In this document: piece by piece, positions 1 to 9,055 of the stretch
How the letters are laid out: every line of letters begins with the position of its first letter
Position numbering within the stretch: position 1 is the first letter of the stretch
Source of the DNA: Cytobacillus dafuensis
GTDB taxonomy: Bacteria > Bacillota > Bacilli > Bacillales > Cytobacillaceae
Direction of reading: 5' to 3'
Length of the DNA stretch: 64,000 nt
NCBI RefSeq assembly: GCF_007995155.1
Contig: NZ_CP042593.1
Span: forward strand, 4,320,001 to 4,384,000
Translations under genes and position numbers: made by a program
Notes under the pieces: generated by a model
The model's database searches: none
What the model saw: the letters and a program-made list of their open reading frames with translations, nothing else
Told to the model about the DNA's origin: nothing

Positions 1-380
1 GGAATTGGTAATCCTTTAAAATACCCAATAGTTGGTTTAACACTAAACTTCGCTAATCTTAATGCCCCCATCGTTGGAAAAAGGATAAATGCTAAAGAAG
101 TTAAAATTGATGGGGATGCTATCGAATGAAAAAGAAGTGCTGGAGCAACTCCGAAACTAACAATATCAGCTAAGGAATCTAATTCTACGCCAAATTCACT
201 GTTCACTTTTAATTTTCTCGCAATCCTTCCATCAAGAAGATCTAGAACAGCTGATAAGAAAATAAAAATGGAGGCTACTTCCAAAACTCCACTCATATTA
301 AAGGTAATTGAAATTACACCGCATAATAAATTTCCAATCGTAAATAAATTAGGAACAACTTTTACTATCCGATTAAACAA
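1..380 (-). CDS. pssA: CDP-diacylglycerol--serine O-phosphatidyltransferase, 3' end outside window
   Basis: Membrane enzyme that joins CDP-diacylglycerol and serine to make phosphatidylserine, the precursor of phosphatidylethanolamine. The translated 126 residues carry the full CDP-alcohol phosphatidyltransferase signature: D50 G51, A54 R55, G64, D68 and D72 with the canonical spacing DG-x2-AR-x8-G-x3-D-x3-D. The N-terminal reading (PNLFTIGNLLCG) and the later GALRLAKF stretch are typical of Bacillus PssA. The start is a TTG at 378-380 preceded by a GGGGGGAG ribosome binding site. The gene runs off the left edge, so roughly the last third is missing. No decarboxylase (psd) is visible, but it would lie outside the window. 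Confidence 0.88.
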   Translation of the reverse strand, partial: MFNRIVKVVPNLFTIGNLLCGVISITFNMSGVLEVASIFIFLSAVLDLLDGRIARKLKVNSEFGVELDSLADIVSFGVAPALLFHSIASPSILTSLAFILFPTMGALRLAKFSVKPTIGYFKGLPI

Positions 381-460
381 GACAGCTCCCCCCTAACGTT
401 TCCCTCCGCAATTAAATAGTATTTCTATTTATTCGCTTTCTATCCTTAAAGATTCTAAAT

Positions 461-738
461 AAAGTGAAACTTCCATCAGTGGGGGTTTTTCGACGCACAG
501 GACGTGCTAGTGCCGACGTTGCCACAGGACGTGGCGTTCTTAGTCGGCTTTCATCCCCCACTGATGGTTAGTTGCGGCCCACAGGAAGTGGGTCACGCAG
601 ACGTTGCCACACGATGTGGCGCTTTTAGTCTGTGTTCCTTTTATGGGCCTTTACGGGCAGTTGATCCCCCACTTAGGTTTCTTTAATTCTCTCGCAACCT
701 TGAAGTGGGGGTCTTACTGCCCGTTAATCTGCGATAAA
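461..738 (+). repeat. Four-copy structured element, copy 1 (278 bp)
   Basis: First of four same-strand copies (others at 8742, 11171 and 15564). It starts AAAGTGAAAC after an AT-ending flank and ends GATAAA. A 13-bp stem pairs 473-485 with 555-567 (CCATCAGTGGGGG with its complement). Inside it are smaller hairpins containing CACAGGACGTG. A nearly invariant middle block holds CCCAC/GTGGG and CAGAC/GTCTG hairpins, and a third long stem (CCCCCACTT with AAGTGGGGG, GGCAGT with ACTGCC) closes the right side. Stems covary between copies. No protein is convincingly encoded. It may be a structured RNA, a non-autonomous mobile element, or both. Confidence 0.85.
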
Positions 739-869
739 AATTGGCGCAAATACGCTATTCCTTTACTTTTATTTCTAATACTATGGAGCGAATTTTGTAT
801 TTGTTTTTCATTTTAATGGATTATTAATCTTTTATTAAGGGAACGTACAAGTGCATTTTATATACTTAA

Positions 870-950
870 CATGCCCAATCTGATAGGAGCATTATTCTTG
901 AATTTGCTGCAGAGAACGATAAGACAATTGGGTTTATTTTAAATAAGTGA
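870..950 (+). pseudogene. Possible relic of a regulator C-terminus upstream of the RND pump
   Basis: A 26-codon open stretch without a start codon reads as plausible protein (RSIILEFAAENDKTIGFILN) and stops 16 bp before the pump gene. Its position and composition would fit the tail of a lost TetR-type regulator of the pump, but the stretch is too short to assign. It could be chance. Confidence 0.2.
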
Positions 951-966
951 TTGGGGATGCTCGAAA

Positions 967-3900
967 ATGAGAAGATTAGTAGAGGCAACCATGCAAAGAG
1001 CCATTCTTATGATAGTATGTGTTGTTATTATTTTGGCTTGGGGGGGTATTTCTGCTTACCAGATGCAACGAGATTATTTGCCTGGAATAAACAATACCAC
1101 CCTTTCAGTTAGTATGAGAGTACCTGGGTATCAAGCAGCGCAAGTGAAACAACAGGTTACTGATAGTCTGGCAAGTGCCGTTAAATCTGTGGATGGTTTA
1201 TCTAATGTTGAAACCACTTCTTATGACGGTGGATTATTTATGAGTTTGTATTTTCCGATGGATACAGACATGAAACAAGCGGAAGATCAAGTGAATAAAG
1301 CATTGGCAAATGCAGATCTTCCACCAACCATAACAAGCACTCCTTCGGTAACACGGTTAACAACTAGCTCATTCCCAATTTTGACTTACAGTGTGACAAG
1401 TTCAAAATTAGATGAAACAACACTTCGCTCGACCGCTACGCAGGAAATTGTTAAACAATTAAAATCTGTTCCTGGTGTATCGGATGTATCCGTAATTGGG
1501 GGAGCAAAAGATGGATATGTATTAACTATCCGCATGAAAGACCTAGTGAAAAACGGATTAACATTAGATGATGTAAATAAACAATTTTCAATGTCCATCC
1601 CAAGCATGCCTCAGGGGAATATTGTAAACAACCAATTATCAATACCAGTATCTTTTGATGGGTTACCATTAACTGAGCAGCAAATGGAAAACGCAACAAT
1701 TAAGAATAAGGATGGAAAAGCGATTCCTGTATCAGCTTTTGGTACCATAACGCATTCCTTAAATGACGTTAAAACAGTCTCCAGAACAAATGGAGCACCA
1801 AGTGTTACTTTAAATGTCATCAAATCACCATCAGCTAATATTACAGATGTTGCCGATCAAGTAAAGGAACGTGTTTCACACCTTCACTTGGAGACGGTAA
1901 ATCCAAAAGATGTTTCGTTCCAAGTTTTACTTGACCGAGAAAAAGAATTAAACAGCTCACTCCTCGGATTAGTTCGAGAAGGATTACTTGGCTGCTTATT
2001 TTCTATGATATGTGTGTTCTTCTTTTTCCGAAATGTAAGATCAACATTATTAATTGCTATATCATTGCCAATTTCATTGTTAGCTACAACAGCTATCTTA
2101 AAGTCAATGGGTATCACGTTAAACATTTTAACAGTTTCTGGTTTGATTGTAGCTATGGGACGTATTGTCGATGATTCCATTGTTATCTTAGACAACATGT
2201 ATCGAAAACGAGAAGAATCGAAGGATAAATCTCTGCTATCTATTCTTGCATCATCCGTTATTGAAATGATTCCTGCGATATTAGGCTCTACGTTAACAAC
2301 AATAGCTGTTTATATTCCAATCGCCTTTGTTGGTGGCGTAATCAGTGCTACGTACAGTGGATTTGCGTGGTCCGTTGTAATTGCACTCATTATATCTTTC
2401 TTTGTAGCTATGCTTGTCATCCCTGCTCTTGCTTTTATGGGATGGAAAGGTGGAATTTCTACAAAACATACGGTCAAACTAGATTCGACAATGAAACCAG
2501 TATTGCAATCTGCATTTAAACATAAAAAAGCGATGATTATTGTTTCGATCTTAGTCTTTCTAGGTGCTGGAATCTATTCTGCCTTTCTTCCAGTAAGTTT
2601 ATTACCTAGTGGAAAAATTGGACAAATTGCCATTAAAGCAGAGTTGCCTAAAGGCAGCACATTAGTTCAAGTAGATTCTGAAGTCCAAAAAATCGAAAAA
2701 GCATTAAAAGAAAATCCAAAAGTAGATGCGTATTCAGCCAATTTTGGTTCGACGATGACACCACAAAGTGATGATGTTTTTGACCAAGGTGGAGGTTTTA
2801 TCACCTATCCAAATGTTGCGAACCTTTCTGTTGTGCTAAAGAACGACAAGGATGCTGATTCTGTCATTAATCAATTACAAAAACAGCTTCCGACATTATC
2901 TAAAAATGTAATTTATACCGTAACAAGCCAGAACATTTCTGGTGATGATTCACAAATGCGGATTCTATTTACAGGTTCAGACCAAGCAACTTTGGATCAA
3001 GTAGCTCAACAAGCTAGAACAAATTTATCAAAAATTGCGAACCTAAGTGTAGATGGAAAAGTGGATTTAACGAACGGTTCACCAAAGTACAAAGTTTCTT
3101 TTGACCAAAAAGCAATTCAAGAAAAAGGTGTACAAGTTGCTGATATTCAATCGGTCATTAATCGTTACATGTCCCAATCTAAAGATGCAACCATTACGGT
3201 TGATCATAAAGCACTTCCTGTAGATCAATTTTTAGATCAAATTGCAACAGGAACAAATTCTACGATTACGTTAAATGCTACTGCTGATGATGTTTTTTCA
3301 TCTCTAGCTGCTGAAACGTTTAGTGGAAATAATGGTGAAATAGTTCGTTTTGATCAAATAGCTAAGATTGCAAAAGATCAATCTCCTTCAACTATTAGCG
3401 AAAGAGATGGTCAACCATACTCCCTTGTCACAGCACAGATTACATCAAACGATATTAGTAAAGTTTCAAATCAGGTGAATCAAGCCCTAAGTAACACGAA
3501 ACTTCCAAAAGGTGTAACGTATTCATTGGGAGGAATCTCAGAACAAGTTAAACAAATGATTTTCGAAATGTCCATTGCCGTTGCATTTTCTATACTTTTA
3601 GTATTACTCATTACTTCTTCTATCTTCAAAGGATGGAGAGCACCATTATCAGTACTTTTAAGCATTCCACTGGCTTTAAGTGGTGTTGTTATAGCATTAA
3701 TTCTATTCCATGGTGAGTGGAATTTAGCAGCATTAATTGGTGTTCTGATGCTAACTGGTATTGTAGTAACAAACGGTATTGTGTTAATTGACAAAATTGA
3801 AAGAAATCGAAAAGAAGGAATGCCAATTAAAGAGGCAGTTTTAAGTGGTAGTCTTTCAAGGATTAGACCGATTTTAATGACAGCAGCAGCAACAATTCTT

Positions 3901-4092
3901 ACTTTATTACCACTTGCATTTTCACATAATGCGGATACGGTCATTTCTCAAACGCTCGGTATCGTGGTAATTGGCGGAATGATAACTTCAACCATCAACA
4001 GCTTAATTATTATTCCGATCATTTATGAATGGTTGCATAAAAATCAGCTATCCAAACAAAACATAGAAGTATCAGCTAATGGTAATTGCTAA
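967..4092 (+). CDS. RND family efflux transporter permease (AcrB/SwrC type)
   Basis: Proton-driven inner-membrane pump of the resistance-nodulation-division family, 1041 residues, the size expected for the HAE1/AcrB-like group. Predicted layout is TM1 near residues 11-30, a first porter loop to about 335, TM2-6, a second long loop after TM7 (about 520-540), and TM8-12 near the end. The intramembrane motif GRIVDDSIVILDN near residue 400 carries the paired acidic residues of TM4 used for proton relay. The best known Bacillus relative is SwrC/YerP (surfactin self-resistance and swarming), but divergence is clear, so the substrate is unknown. ATG at 967 follows a weak TTGGGGAT site. No membrane fusion protein is nearby, as usual for Gram-positive RND pumps. 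A strong terminator follows at 4122. Confidence 0.9.
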   Translation: MRRLVEATMQRAILMIVCVVIILAWGGISAYQMQRDYLPGINNTTLSVSMRVPGYQAAQVKQQVTDSLASAVKSVDGLSNVETTSYDGGLFMSLYFPMDTDMKQAEDQVNKALANADLPPTITSTPSVTRLTTSSFPILTYSVTSSKLDETTLRSTATQEIVKQLKSVPGVSDVSVIGGAKDGYVLTIRMKDLVKNGLTLDDVNKQFSMSIPSMPQGNIVNNQLSIPVSFDGLPLTEQQMENATIKNKDGKAIPVSAFGTITHSLNDVKTVSRTNGAPSVTLNVIKSPSANITDVADQVKERVSHLHLETVNPKDVSFQVLLDREKELNSSLLGLVREGLLGCLFSMICVFFFFRNVRSTLLIAISLPISLLATTAILKSMGITLNILTVSGLIVAMGRIVDDSIVILDNMYRKREESKDKSLLSILASSVIEMIPAILGSTLTTIAVYIPIAFVGGVISATYSGFAWSVVIALIISFFVAMLVIPALAFMGWKGGISTKHTVKLDSTMKPVLQSAFKHKKAMIIVSILVFLGAGIYSAFLPVSLLPSGKIGQIAIKAELPKGSTLVQVDSEVQKIEKALKENPKVDAYSANFGSTMTPQSDDVFDQGGGFITYPNVANLSVVLKNDKDADSVINQLQKQLPTLSKNVIYTVTSQNISGDDSQMRILFTGSDQATLDQVAQQARTNLSKIANLSVDGKVDLTNGSPKYKVSFDQKAIQEKGVQVADIQSVINRYMSQSKDATITVDHKALPVDQFLDQIATGTNSTITLNATADDVFSSLAAETFSGNNGEIVRFDQIAKIAKDQSPSTISERDGQPYSLVTAQITSNDISKVSNQVNQALSNTKLPKGVTYSLGGISEQVKQMIFEMSIAVAFSILLVLLITSSIFKGWRAPLSVLLSIPLALSGVVIALILFHGEWNLAALIGVLMLTGIVVTNGIVLIDKIERNRKEGMPIKEAVLSGSLSRIRPILMTAAATILTLLPLAFSHNADTVISQTLGIVVIGGMITSTINSLIIIPIIYEWLHKNQLSKQNIEVSANGNC

Positions 4093-4121
4093 GGGGTAAC
4101 ATTAAACTATAATTCTAGAAG

Positions 4122-4173
4122 AGGCTGACCCAATAGGTCGATTTTTACGACTTTTTAGGGTCAGCCTTTTTTG
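4122..4173 (+). terminator. Rho-independent terminator of the RND pump gene
   Basis: A perfect 10-bp stem (AGGCTGACCC / GGGTCAGCCT) is followed by a run of T. Confidence 0.9.
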
Positions 4174-4298
4174 TTATTTTCATCAATTGCTTCTTGGTAG
4201 GATAAAAAAACGGAGTAAAGAGTATTGGATAATAGTAAAGGACATGCCGTTAAAACTTGCCCCGGTACGGGATTTTTCGGAGGGAATACCACAAAAAG

Positions 4299-4337
4299 TG
4301 CAAAGCACCACCCACTGTTCTAGATGGTGCCGGGCAC
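4299..4337. repeat. Small GTGC/GGTGCC palindrome
   Basis: Inverted repeat with GCACCA (4305-4310) against TGGTGC (4325-4330) and outer GTGC/GCAC arms, just downstream of the minus-strand phosphodiesterase gene. GGTGCC-type palindromes are frequent between Bacillus genes. It has no clear T-run, so a terminator role is uncertain. Confidence 0.45.
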
Positions 4338-4351
4338 AAATGCACTATATA

Positions 4352-7300
4352 TTACTCTTCGTCATCTTCATAATTTTCATTTACAACAGTAAATTGATCA
4401 ATTGTATCACCGTCTGAAGTAGTTGTTGTAAAGGTGATTTGATCTTTGTCAACCTTTGCAGTTATTGAAACGGCAATGTTTTCCATGTTTACAAATTCAA
4501 ATTTATCATCTGCAACTGCATCATAGTGTTTATTTCCAGTCGTACCAGTGAGAACATAAACAGCTCCGTTTGGATCCTCTTTGCCAGCCTTCAGTTTCTT
4601 CGTTCTTCCATAGGCATGATCATGACCAGAGAAAACAATGTCAATCCCTAATTCATCTACAACTGGCGGTAATTTTTCTTTCATATCCTCATTGCCGCCA
4701 AACGGATTTGTGTAATAAGGGGGCTTGTGGGTAACAAGTATTTTCCATGGCTTGTCCGAATTTTTAACATCTTGTTTAAGCCACTCAAGCTGCTTATTTA
4801 GAATCTCACTATCACTTGTATATCCTAAAACGCTAATGTGAATATTATTGTAATCAACAGAATACGTACCGCCTTTGTCTACATCTGGTCCATTTTCAGG
4901 AGAGTTAAAAATGGCTTTAGCTAAATGCCCATCCGTATCTCCCATGTACTCATGGTTTCCTAAAGTCGCGACAAGATCTGTTGAACGAATATTTGCGTAT
5001 TGGTCCATAACTCCTAGTGTATCATCCCATTGCTTGAATTTAGCGGATTCATCAATAAAATCACCAACATGAATCATAAACGCTAAATCTTTTTTATCTA
5101 AATCTCCTAGTATTTTTTGAAAGTGACTTAAATCAGAAGGTGATTGAGTATCTCCTAAAATAGCAAACTCAAAGCTATTCTTCCTTTTTAGTGTTGTGAA
5201 CTCTTGCATTTGTGACCAGTTCACTCCGTCACCAACACGATAAACATATGTCGTATCTTGGTTTAAACCCTTTAATGTCACTTCATTCACTCTGACAATT
5301 CCATTTTTCGTAATATCCTGCTCACCAGAAAATACCTGGTTACTTGAAGAACCAGCAACTGTTTTAAGTGATGGCTCACCTTTCTTGTCGTAGTCTTTTT
5401 TTCTTGCAAATTGAATGAAGGATGAATTTTCCTTTCCTAAAGGGCTAGACATCCATGTGAATCCTTTTGATTTATAAGGGTCACCTGTAGGAGTTGAAAT
5501 TACATTTTTTATCTCTGTTGCAGTTGTAAGAGATGGATAAGTTTGCGTGTTCACTTTAAATGAATACTTCCCATCTTTAACTCCATATAAAGCGATTTTC
5601 TTTACATCATTAGTGATTGAATCTACACGAAGGGTACCATCTTTGTCCGTTTTTCCTAGAAAAACAGGTTCTGCGCTGCCTTCAATAATTGCGTAGATTT
5701 CCATATCACTTACTAATTCGTTATGGATATTTTTTGCAGTTATGACAACTGGCTTCCCGATTAATATAGGCTGTGGAATAATGTCGTAAGCACTTTCAAC
5801 TGCCACGCTAGTTGGTTCCATTGAATAAGTGGTGACAAAGTTTTCTTCTTTAGGATCCCTGTAGGTTAAGTTAGCTTCCATTATTTCATAGGTTAACTTA
5901 CTGTCTTCTTTCATCGATTCAGGAATTCTGATCTGAATGGTTGCAGCATCTGAAATTTCTGCTGTTTCACCGTTATTCACAAGATTCAATGTAAGGATAC
6001 CTGTTTCCGCTTCATAGCTGGAAGTACTAGTGTTAAATCCATTAGAAAACTTGATATCTTCCACTGGATAGTTTTTATCAATGTGCATTTTTATTGTAGA
6101 GCCTGTGATTTCAGATGGATTCTTTGCTTTTACTGCAAGTTCAAATACATCCCCGAGGAATGCTTGCTCTTGTTTTTTAGCGATTTCAATCTTTGCTGAA
6201 CCTGTATTGACAGTAAAATAGCCAGTTTTAATCGCCTGATTTCCAAATTTATCAGGAACCATAAGGGTGATCTTATGTGTTCCGTCTGCCCATTTGAAAC
6301 CGCTTAATGAGATAGATCCATCCATATCGTAAGAAAAATGACCTTCCGATTTGGAATAATCTTTCCCATCTACGAAAATACTAATCTTATCCCAATCAAT
6401 TCCTGTTTTAAAAGGATCCTCTTCATATTCATGAACCTTTGCGGTCAGATTGACTGCATTTTTCGTAAATTCTTTTCCGTCTGCGTTAATGGATTCAATA
6501 ACTGGGGGATATAGATCATCCACTTTTTCTCCATAAACTGCCCGGATATTATCAAAATAAATGGAGCCTTTTGTCATAGGTCCGGTAATTCCAGATTTTG
6601 TAGACATCAATCGTATCGCTTGGGTCCCAGATAATTTGAATGGACCTGTAAACGATTCAGGAATTTCCGCTTCAATGTATTTCCATCCAGTCCAGTCAAT
6701 ACCTGGTTTTTCTTGAGTAAGGTTAAGTGTCTGACTTTTACCATTTCCATCTACTATTAACATTCTCAGCCAATAGCCTTGAGCTTCTGGAGTTCCATAA
6801 ACCCACATTCCTATACTTGATGGATCCCCATTAATCTCTGTATTTGTACCAGAGCCTGCATATACACCAAGTGTTGTCCCTGTTTGTGCATTTGTAAAAT
6901 CGAAATCCATTTTTAATGACTGATCACCAAATCTTACTGGTTCAGGATATTTAGCTAAACTCAGCGTCCCTTTTTCACCGCGATTTGCAGTCGATGTCTT
7001 CCATCCGCCAAGCTCTTTTTCAAAGTCAAATAAGACTTCAGGAAGCTTTCCAACTGAAACATTCATTTGAGCTGTAAGATTTGAGTCCTTTAAGCGAGCT
7101 GTGATTGTCCCTGAAACCGTTTGATCTCCGGTGTGCAGGATTCCAGATTCATCAATTGTTCCCATACCTTCTGGAATTTCAAATTCAATATCTCGTAAAC
7201 TCCAGTCTACAAATCTCTTTTGAAATTTTGCTACCAGGTTTAACGAGGTTTCACTATTTCTAGCCACTGTTAATTCAGATGAGGTGAAGTACATCTCATC

Positions 7301-8467
7301 AGGCTTTGCGATTTCAATCATACTTTTTCCAACTTCTTTACCTTCATGTTTCAATAAAACATGAAATTGACCAGTTTTTCCGTTTGAAATAAATTTTCCA
7401 TTTTCATCGATTGTACCATATGAAGAATCGGCTAGTTCCCAAGTTAAACCAGATGCAGGCAGAGGAGCAGATGCCATAGACTGGTCTCTTCCCTTAGCAC
7501 TGAATTGAATGGTTGAGCCAGGGGTAAAGGATTGATCATATGGTTCAATATGAGCCGATTGGAAAAGATGATCGGATGGCTCTTTAGAAACAATCAGCCA
7601 AGAGTTCGCTACACTTCTTTCCATACGGTCGGATGGCTTATTATCTACCTCAAGATTGTCGCCGCCTAGTTCACGAGTTGTAAAAGTAGATGAGCCTCCA
7701 CCGTCTAGGTTTAAAGCACTTACTGCTCCTAAATCGATCATCAATTGCGCTAAATCTGGCATGGAGATTCCACTTGAATAAGGCTCTTGTCTTCCGTCAA
7801 TTACAACAAAAAATACATCGCCATCTTCTTTAATTCCTACAGCTGTTCGCGGCTCTTTGTCTGCTCCTGTTTGAGGAGTCTGATAAATTCGGCCATCTTT
7901 TACTAGAATTGCATTTCCTCCAAGAGCTTCCTGTAATTGGTCCTTCATTCCTTCATATTCTGTATTGTTGCCAATGACTGCCTCCCCGGTTTTCTTTATG
8001 CCAAAGAAATTCCAGCCTTGTCCATTTTGAGCTTTTACAGCTTGTCCATCTTTGTAAACAACGCCAATAGGTTCACCTGTGGCCATATTATAGAAATCTG
8101 CATTCACCGCTGCCACGACTTTATGGTTATCCCCATTGGCTGCATTTGCTTGCTGTCTTACAGGCTGAAGACCAAATGCTTCTCCATCATTAGGTGTCCC
8201 TGCTTCTATAGATACAGTCGGATTATCTGCATCAACTTCTACTACGAAACTCTCAATCTTATTTCCGTCTTTTCCTTCAAAACTGTAGTGCTTCTCTTTT
8301 ACACCAGGTGCTAGATCAGCTTGATACTCGTTGATGGGTGTTTGTACAACAACAGAGCTTAAATCGAAATTGCCAAGGGCTGATGTAAAGCTTGGTGAGA
8401 TGATACTACTTGCCAAAACAAAGGATAGGGTAAAGAGCGATATCCTTTTTTTCCAATTTTTTCTCAT
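4352..8467 (-). CDS. Secreted phosphodiester glycosidase / calcineurin-like metallophosphatase multidomain protein
   Basis: Exported 1371-residue enzyme with two catalytic modules. Residues 1-30 are a signal peptide (KKR, hydrophobic core, SFTSA). Residues about 90-300 form a phosphodiester glycosidase (NAGPA-like) domain with VNADFYN, RTAVGI and LNLDGGGSSTF motifs. Residues about 310-470 look like bacterial Ig-like domains, then a carbohydrate-binding-like segment (about 480-640), more beta-sandwich domains, and a purple-acid-phosphatase-type Fn3 domain (about 1000-1095). The calcineurin-like phosphatase domain carries GDTQ 1105, GDF 1135, GNHE 1170, THKPP 1246 and GHDH 1281. Probable role is breaking phosphodiester-linked wall or exopolymer material to release phosphate; the substrate is inferred only. 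ATG with GGAGA upstream. No sortase motif or S-layer domain is seen. It has no obvious operon partner. Confidence 0.88.
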   Translation of the reverse strand: MRKNWKKRISLFTLSFVLASSIISPSFTSALGNFDLSSVVVQTPINEYQADLAPGVKEKHYSFEGKDGNKIESFVVEVDADNPTVSIEAGTPNDGEAFGLQPVRQQANAANGDNHKVVAAVNADFYNMATGEPIGVVYKDGQAVKAQNGQGWNFFGIKKTGEAVIGNNTEYEGMKDQLQEALGGNAILVKDGRIYQTPQTGADKEPRTAVGIKEDGDVFFVVIDGRQEPYSSGISMPDLAQLMIDLGAVSALNLDGGGSSTFTTRELGGDNLEVDNKPSDRMERSVANSWLIVSKEPSDHLFQSAHIEPYDQSFTPGSTIQFSAKGRDQSMASAPLPASGLTWELADSSYGTIDENGKFISNGKTGQFHVLLKHEGKEVGKSMIEIAKPDEMYFTSSELTVARNSETSLNLVAKFQKRFVDWSLRDIEFEIPEGMGTIDESGILHTGDQTVSGTITARLKDSNLTAQMNVSVGKLPEVLFDFEKELGGWKTSTANRGEKGTLSLAKYPEPVRFGDQSLKMDFDFTNAQTGTTLGVYAGSGTNTEINGDPSSIGMWVYGTPEAQGYWLRMLIVDGNGKSQTLNLTQEKPGIDWTGWKYIEAEIPESFTGPFKLSGTQAIRLMSTKSGITGPMTKGSIYFDNIRAVYGEKVDDLYPPVIESINADGKEFTKNAVNLTAKVHEYEEDPFKTGIDWDKISIFVDGKDYSKSEGHFSYDMDGSISLSGFKWADGTHKITLMVPDKFGNQAIKTGYFTVNTGSAKIEIAKKQEQAFLGDVFELAVKAKNPSEITGSTIKMHIDKNYPVEDIKFSNGFNTSTSSYEAETGILTLNLVNNGETAEISDAATIQIRIPESMKEDSKLTYEIMEANLTYRDPKEENFVTTYSMEPTSVAVESAYDIIPQPILIGKPVVITAKNIHNELVSDMEIYAIIEGSAEPVFLGKTDKDGTLRVDSITNDVKKIALYGVKDGKYSFKVNTQTYPSLTTATEIKNVISTPTGDPYKSKGFTWMSSPLGKENSSFIQFARKKDYDKKGEPSLKTVAGSSSNQVFSGEQDITKNGIVRVNEVTLKGLNQDTTYVYRVGDGVNWSQMQEFTTLKRKNSFEFAILGDTQSPSDLSHFQKILGDLDKKDLAFMIHVGDFIDESAKFKQWDDTLGVMDQYANIRSTDLVATLGNHEYMGDTDGHLAKAIFNSPENGPDVDKGGTYSVDYNNIHISVLGYTSDSEILNKQLEWLKQDVKNSDKPWKILVTHKPPYYTNPFGGNEDMKEKLPPVVDELGIDIVFSGHDHAYGRTKKLKAGKEDPNGAVYVLTGTTGNKHYDAVADDKFEFVNMENIAVSITAKVDKDQITFTTTTSDGDTIDQFTVVNENYEDDEE

Positions 8468-8741
8468 TTTGCGTCTCCATCATAAATTTATTTCGTCAAA
8501 TTTCGGGGATTTTGTTTAAAATTCAACGATATCTATAAAATAATAGAAATATATTAATCTATTATTAATTTAAGGTAAATAAATGCAGAATAGACAAGTG
8601 CAGCGCAAAAAAATGATAAATGAACTATATGGAAATATGATGAATAAGGAAATTTGACCTATATAAGAAGATTAAGAATGGGAAGGGAACAAACAATGAA
8701 GTTGTACCATAAGGATATTCATACCAATACTCACTCATTAT

Positions 8742-8992
8742 AAAGTGAAACTTCAATCAGTGGGGGTTTTTCGACGCACAGGACGTGGCGTTCTTAGTCG
8801 GCCTTCATCCCCCACTGATTGTTAGTTGCGGCCCACAGGAAGTGGGTCACGCAGACGTTGCCACACGATGTGGCGCTTTTAGTCTGTGTTCATTTTATGG
8901 GCTTTTACAGGCTGTTGATCCCCCACTTAGAAATTTATTCTTGACTCAACTTCTTGAAGTGGGGATCTTACAGCCCGTTAATCTGCGATAAA
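8742..8992 (+). repeat. Four-copy structured element, copy 2 (251 bp)
   Basis: Same ends as copy 1 (AAAGTGAAAC after TTAT; GATAAA at the right). Compared with copy 1 it lacks 28 bp between two CACAGGACGTG repeats, removing one inner hairpin. The first stem has changed on both arms (CAATCAG with CTGATTG), and so has the last stem (GGCTGT with ACAGCC), which preserves pairing. It sits right behind a ribosome-bound-looking 15-codon ORF start (ATG at 8696) that is interrupted at the element boundary. Together with the promoter region of the phosphodiesterase gene this accounts for the 8468-9012 gap. Confidence 0.85.
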
Positions 8993-9012
8993 AATGGTAG
9001 CTATAATCCAAA

Positions 9013-9041
9013 CAAAAAAAGGAGTAGCAACTACCCCTTTT
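9013..9041 (-). terminator. Terminator of the glycerophosphodiesterase gene
   Basis: On the minus strand, GGGGTAG/TTG/CTACTCC forms a hairpin followed by seven T, 15 bp past the stop codon. Confidence 0.85.
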
Positions 9042-9055
9042 CTAAGAATATTAGT

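Noticed and set aside
461..567. Hammerhead ribozyme, because CTGATG and GAAAC occur near the left end of the four-copy element
   Set aside because: The CTGATG bases vary between copies to keep stem pairing (CTGATTG, CTGATTA), so the conserved CUGANGA core is absent.
504..816. ORFs of 60-80 codons inside each copy of the four-copy element (for example 504-686, 8785-8991, 11214-11411)
   Set aside because: The reading frames follow the structured repeat, break where hairpins are lost, have no ribosome binding site and change by stem covariation rather than by codon. They are not genes.
3480..3944. 154-codon ORF antisense to the RND pump
   Set aside because: Shadow of conserved transmembrane helices of the pump; no start signal.
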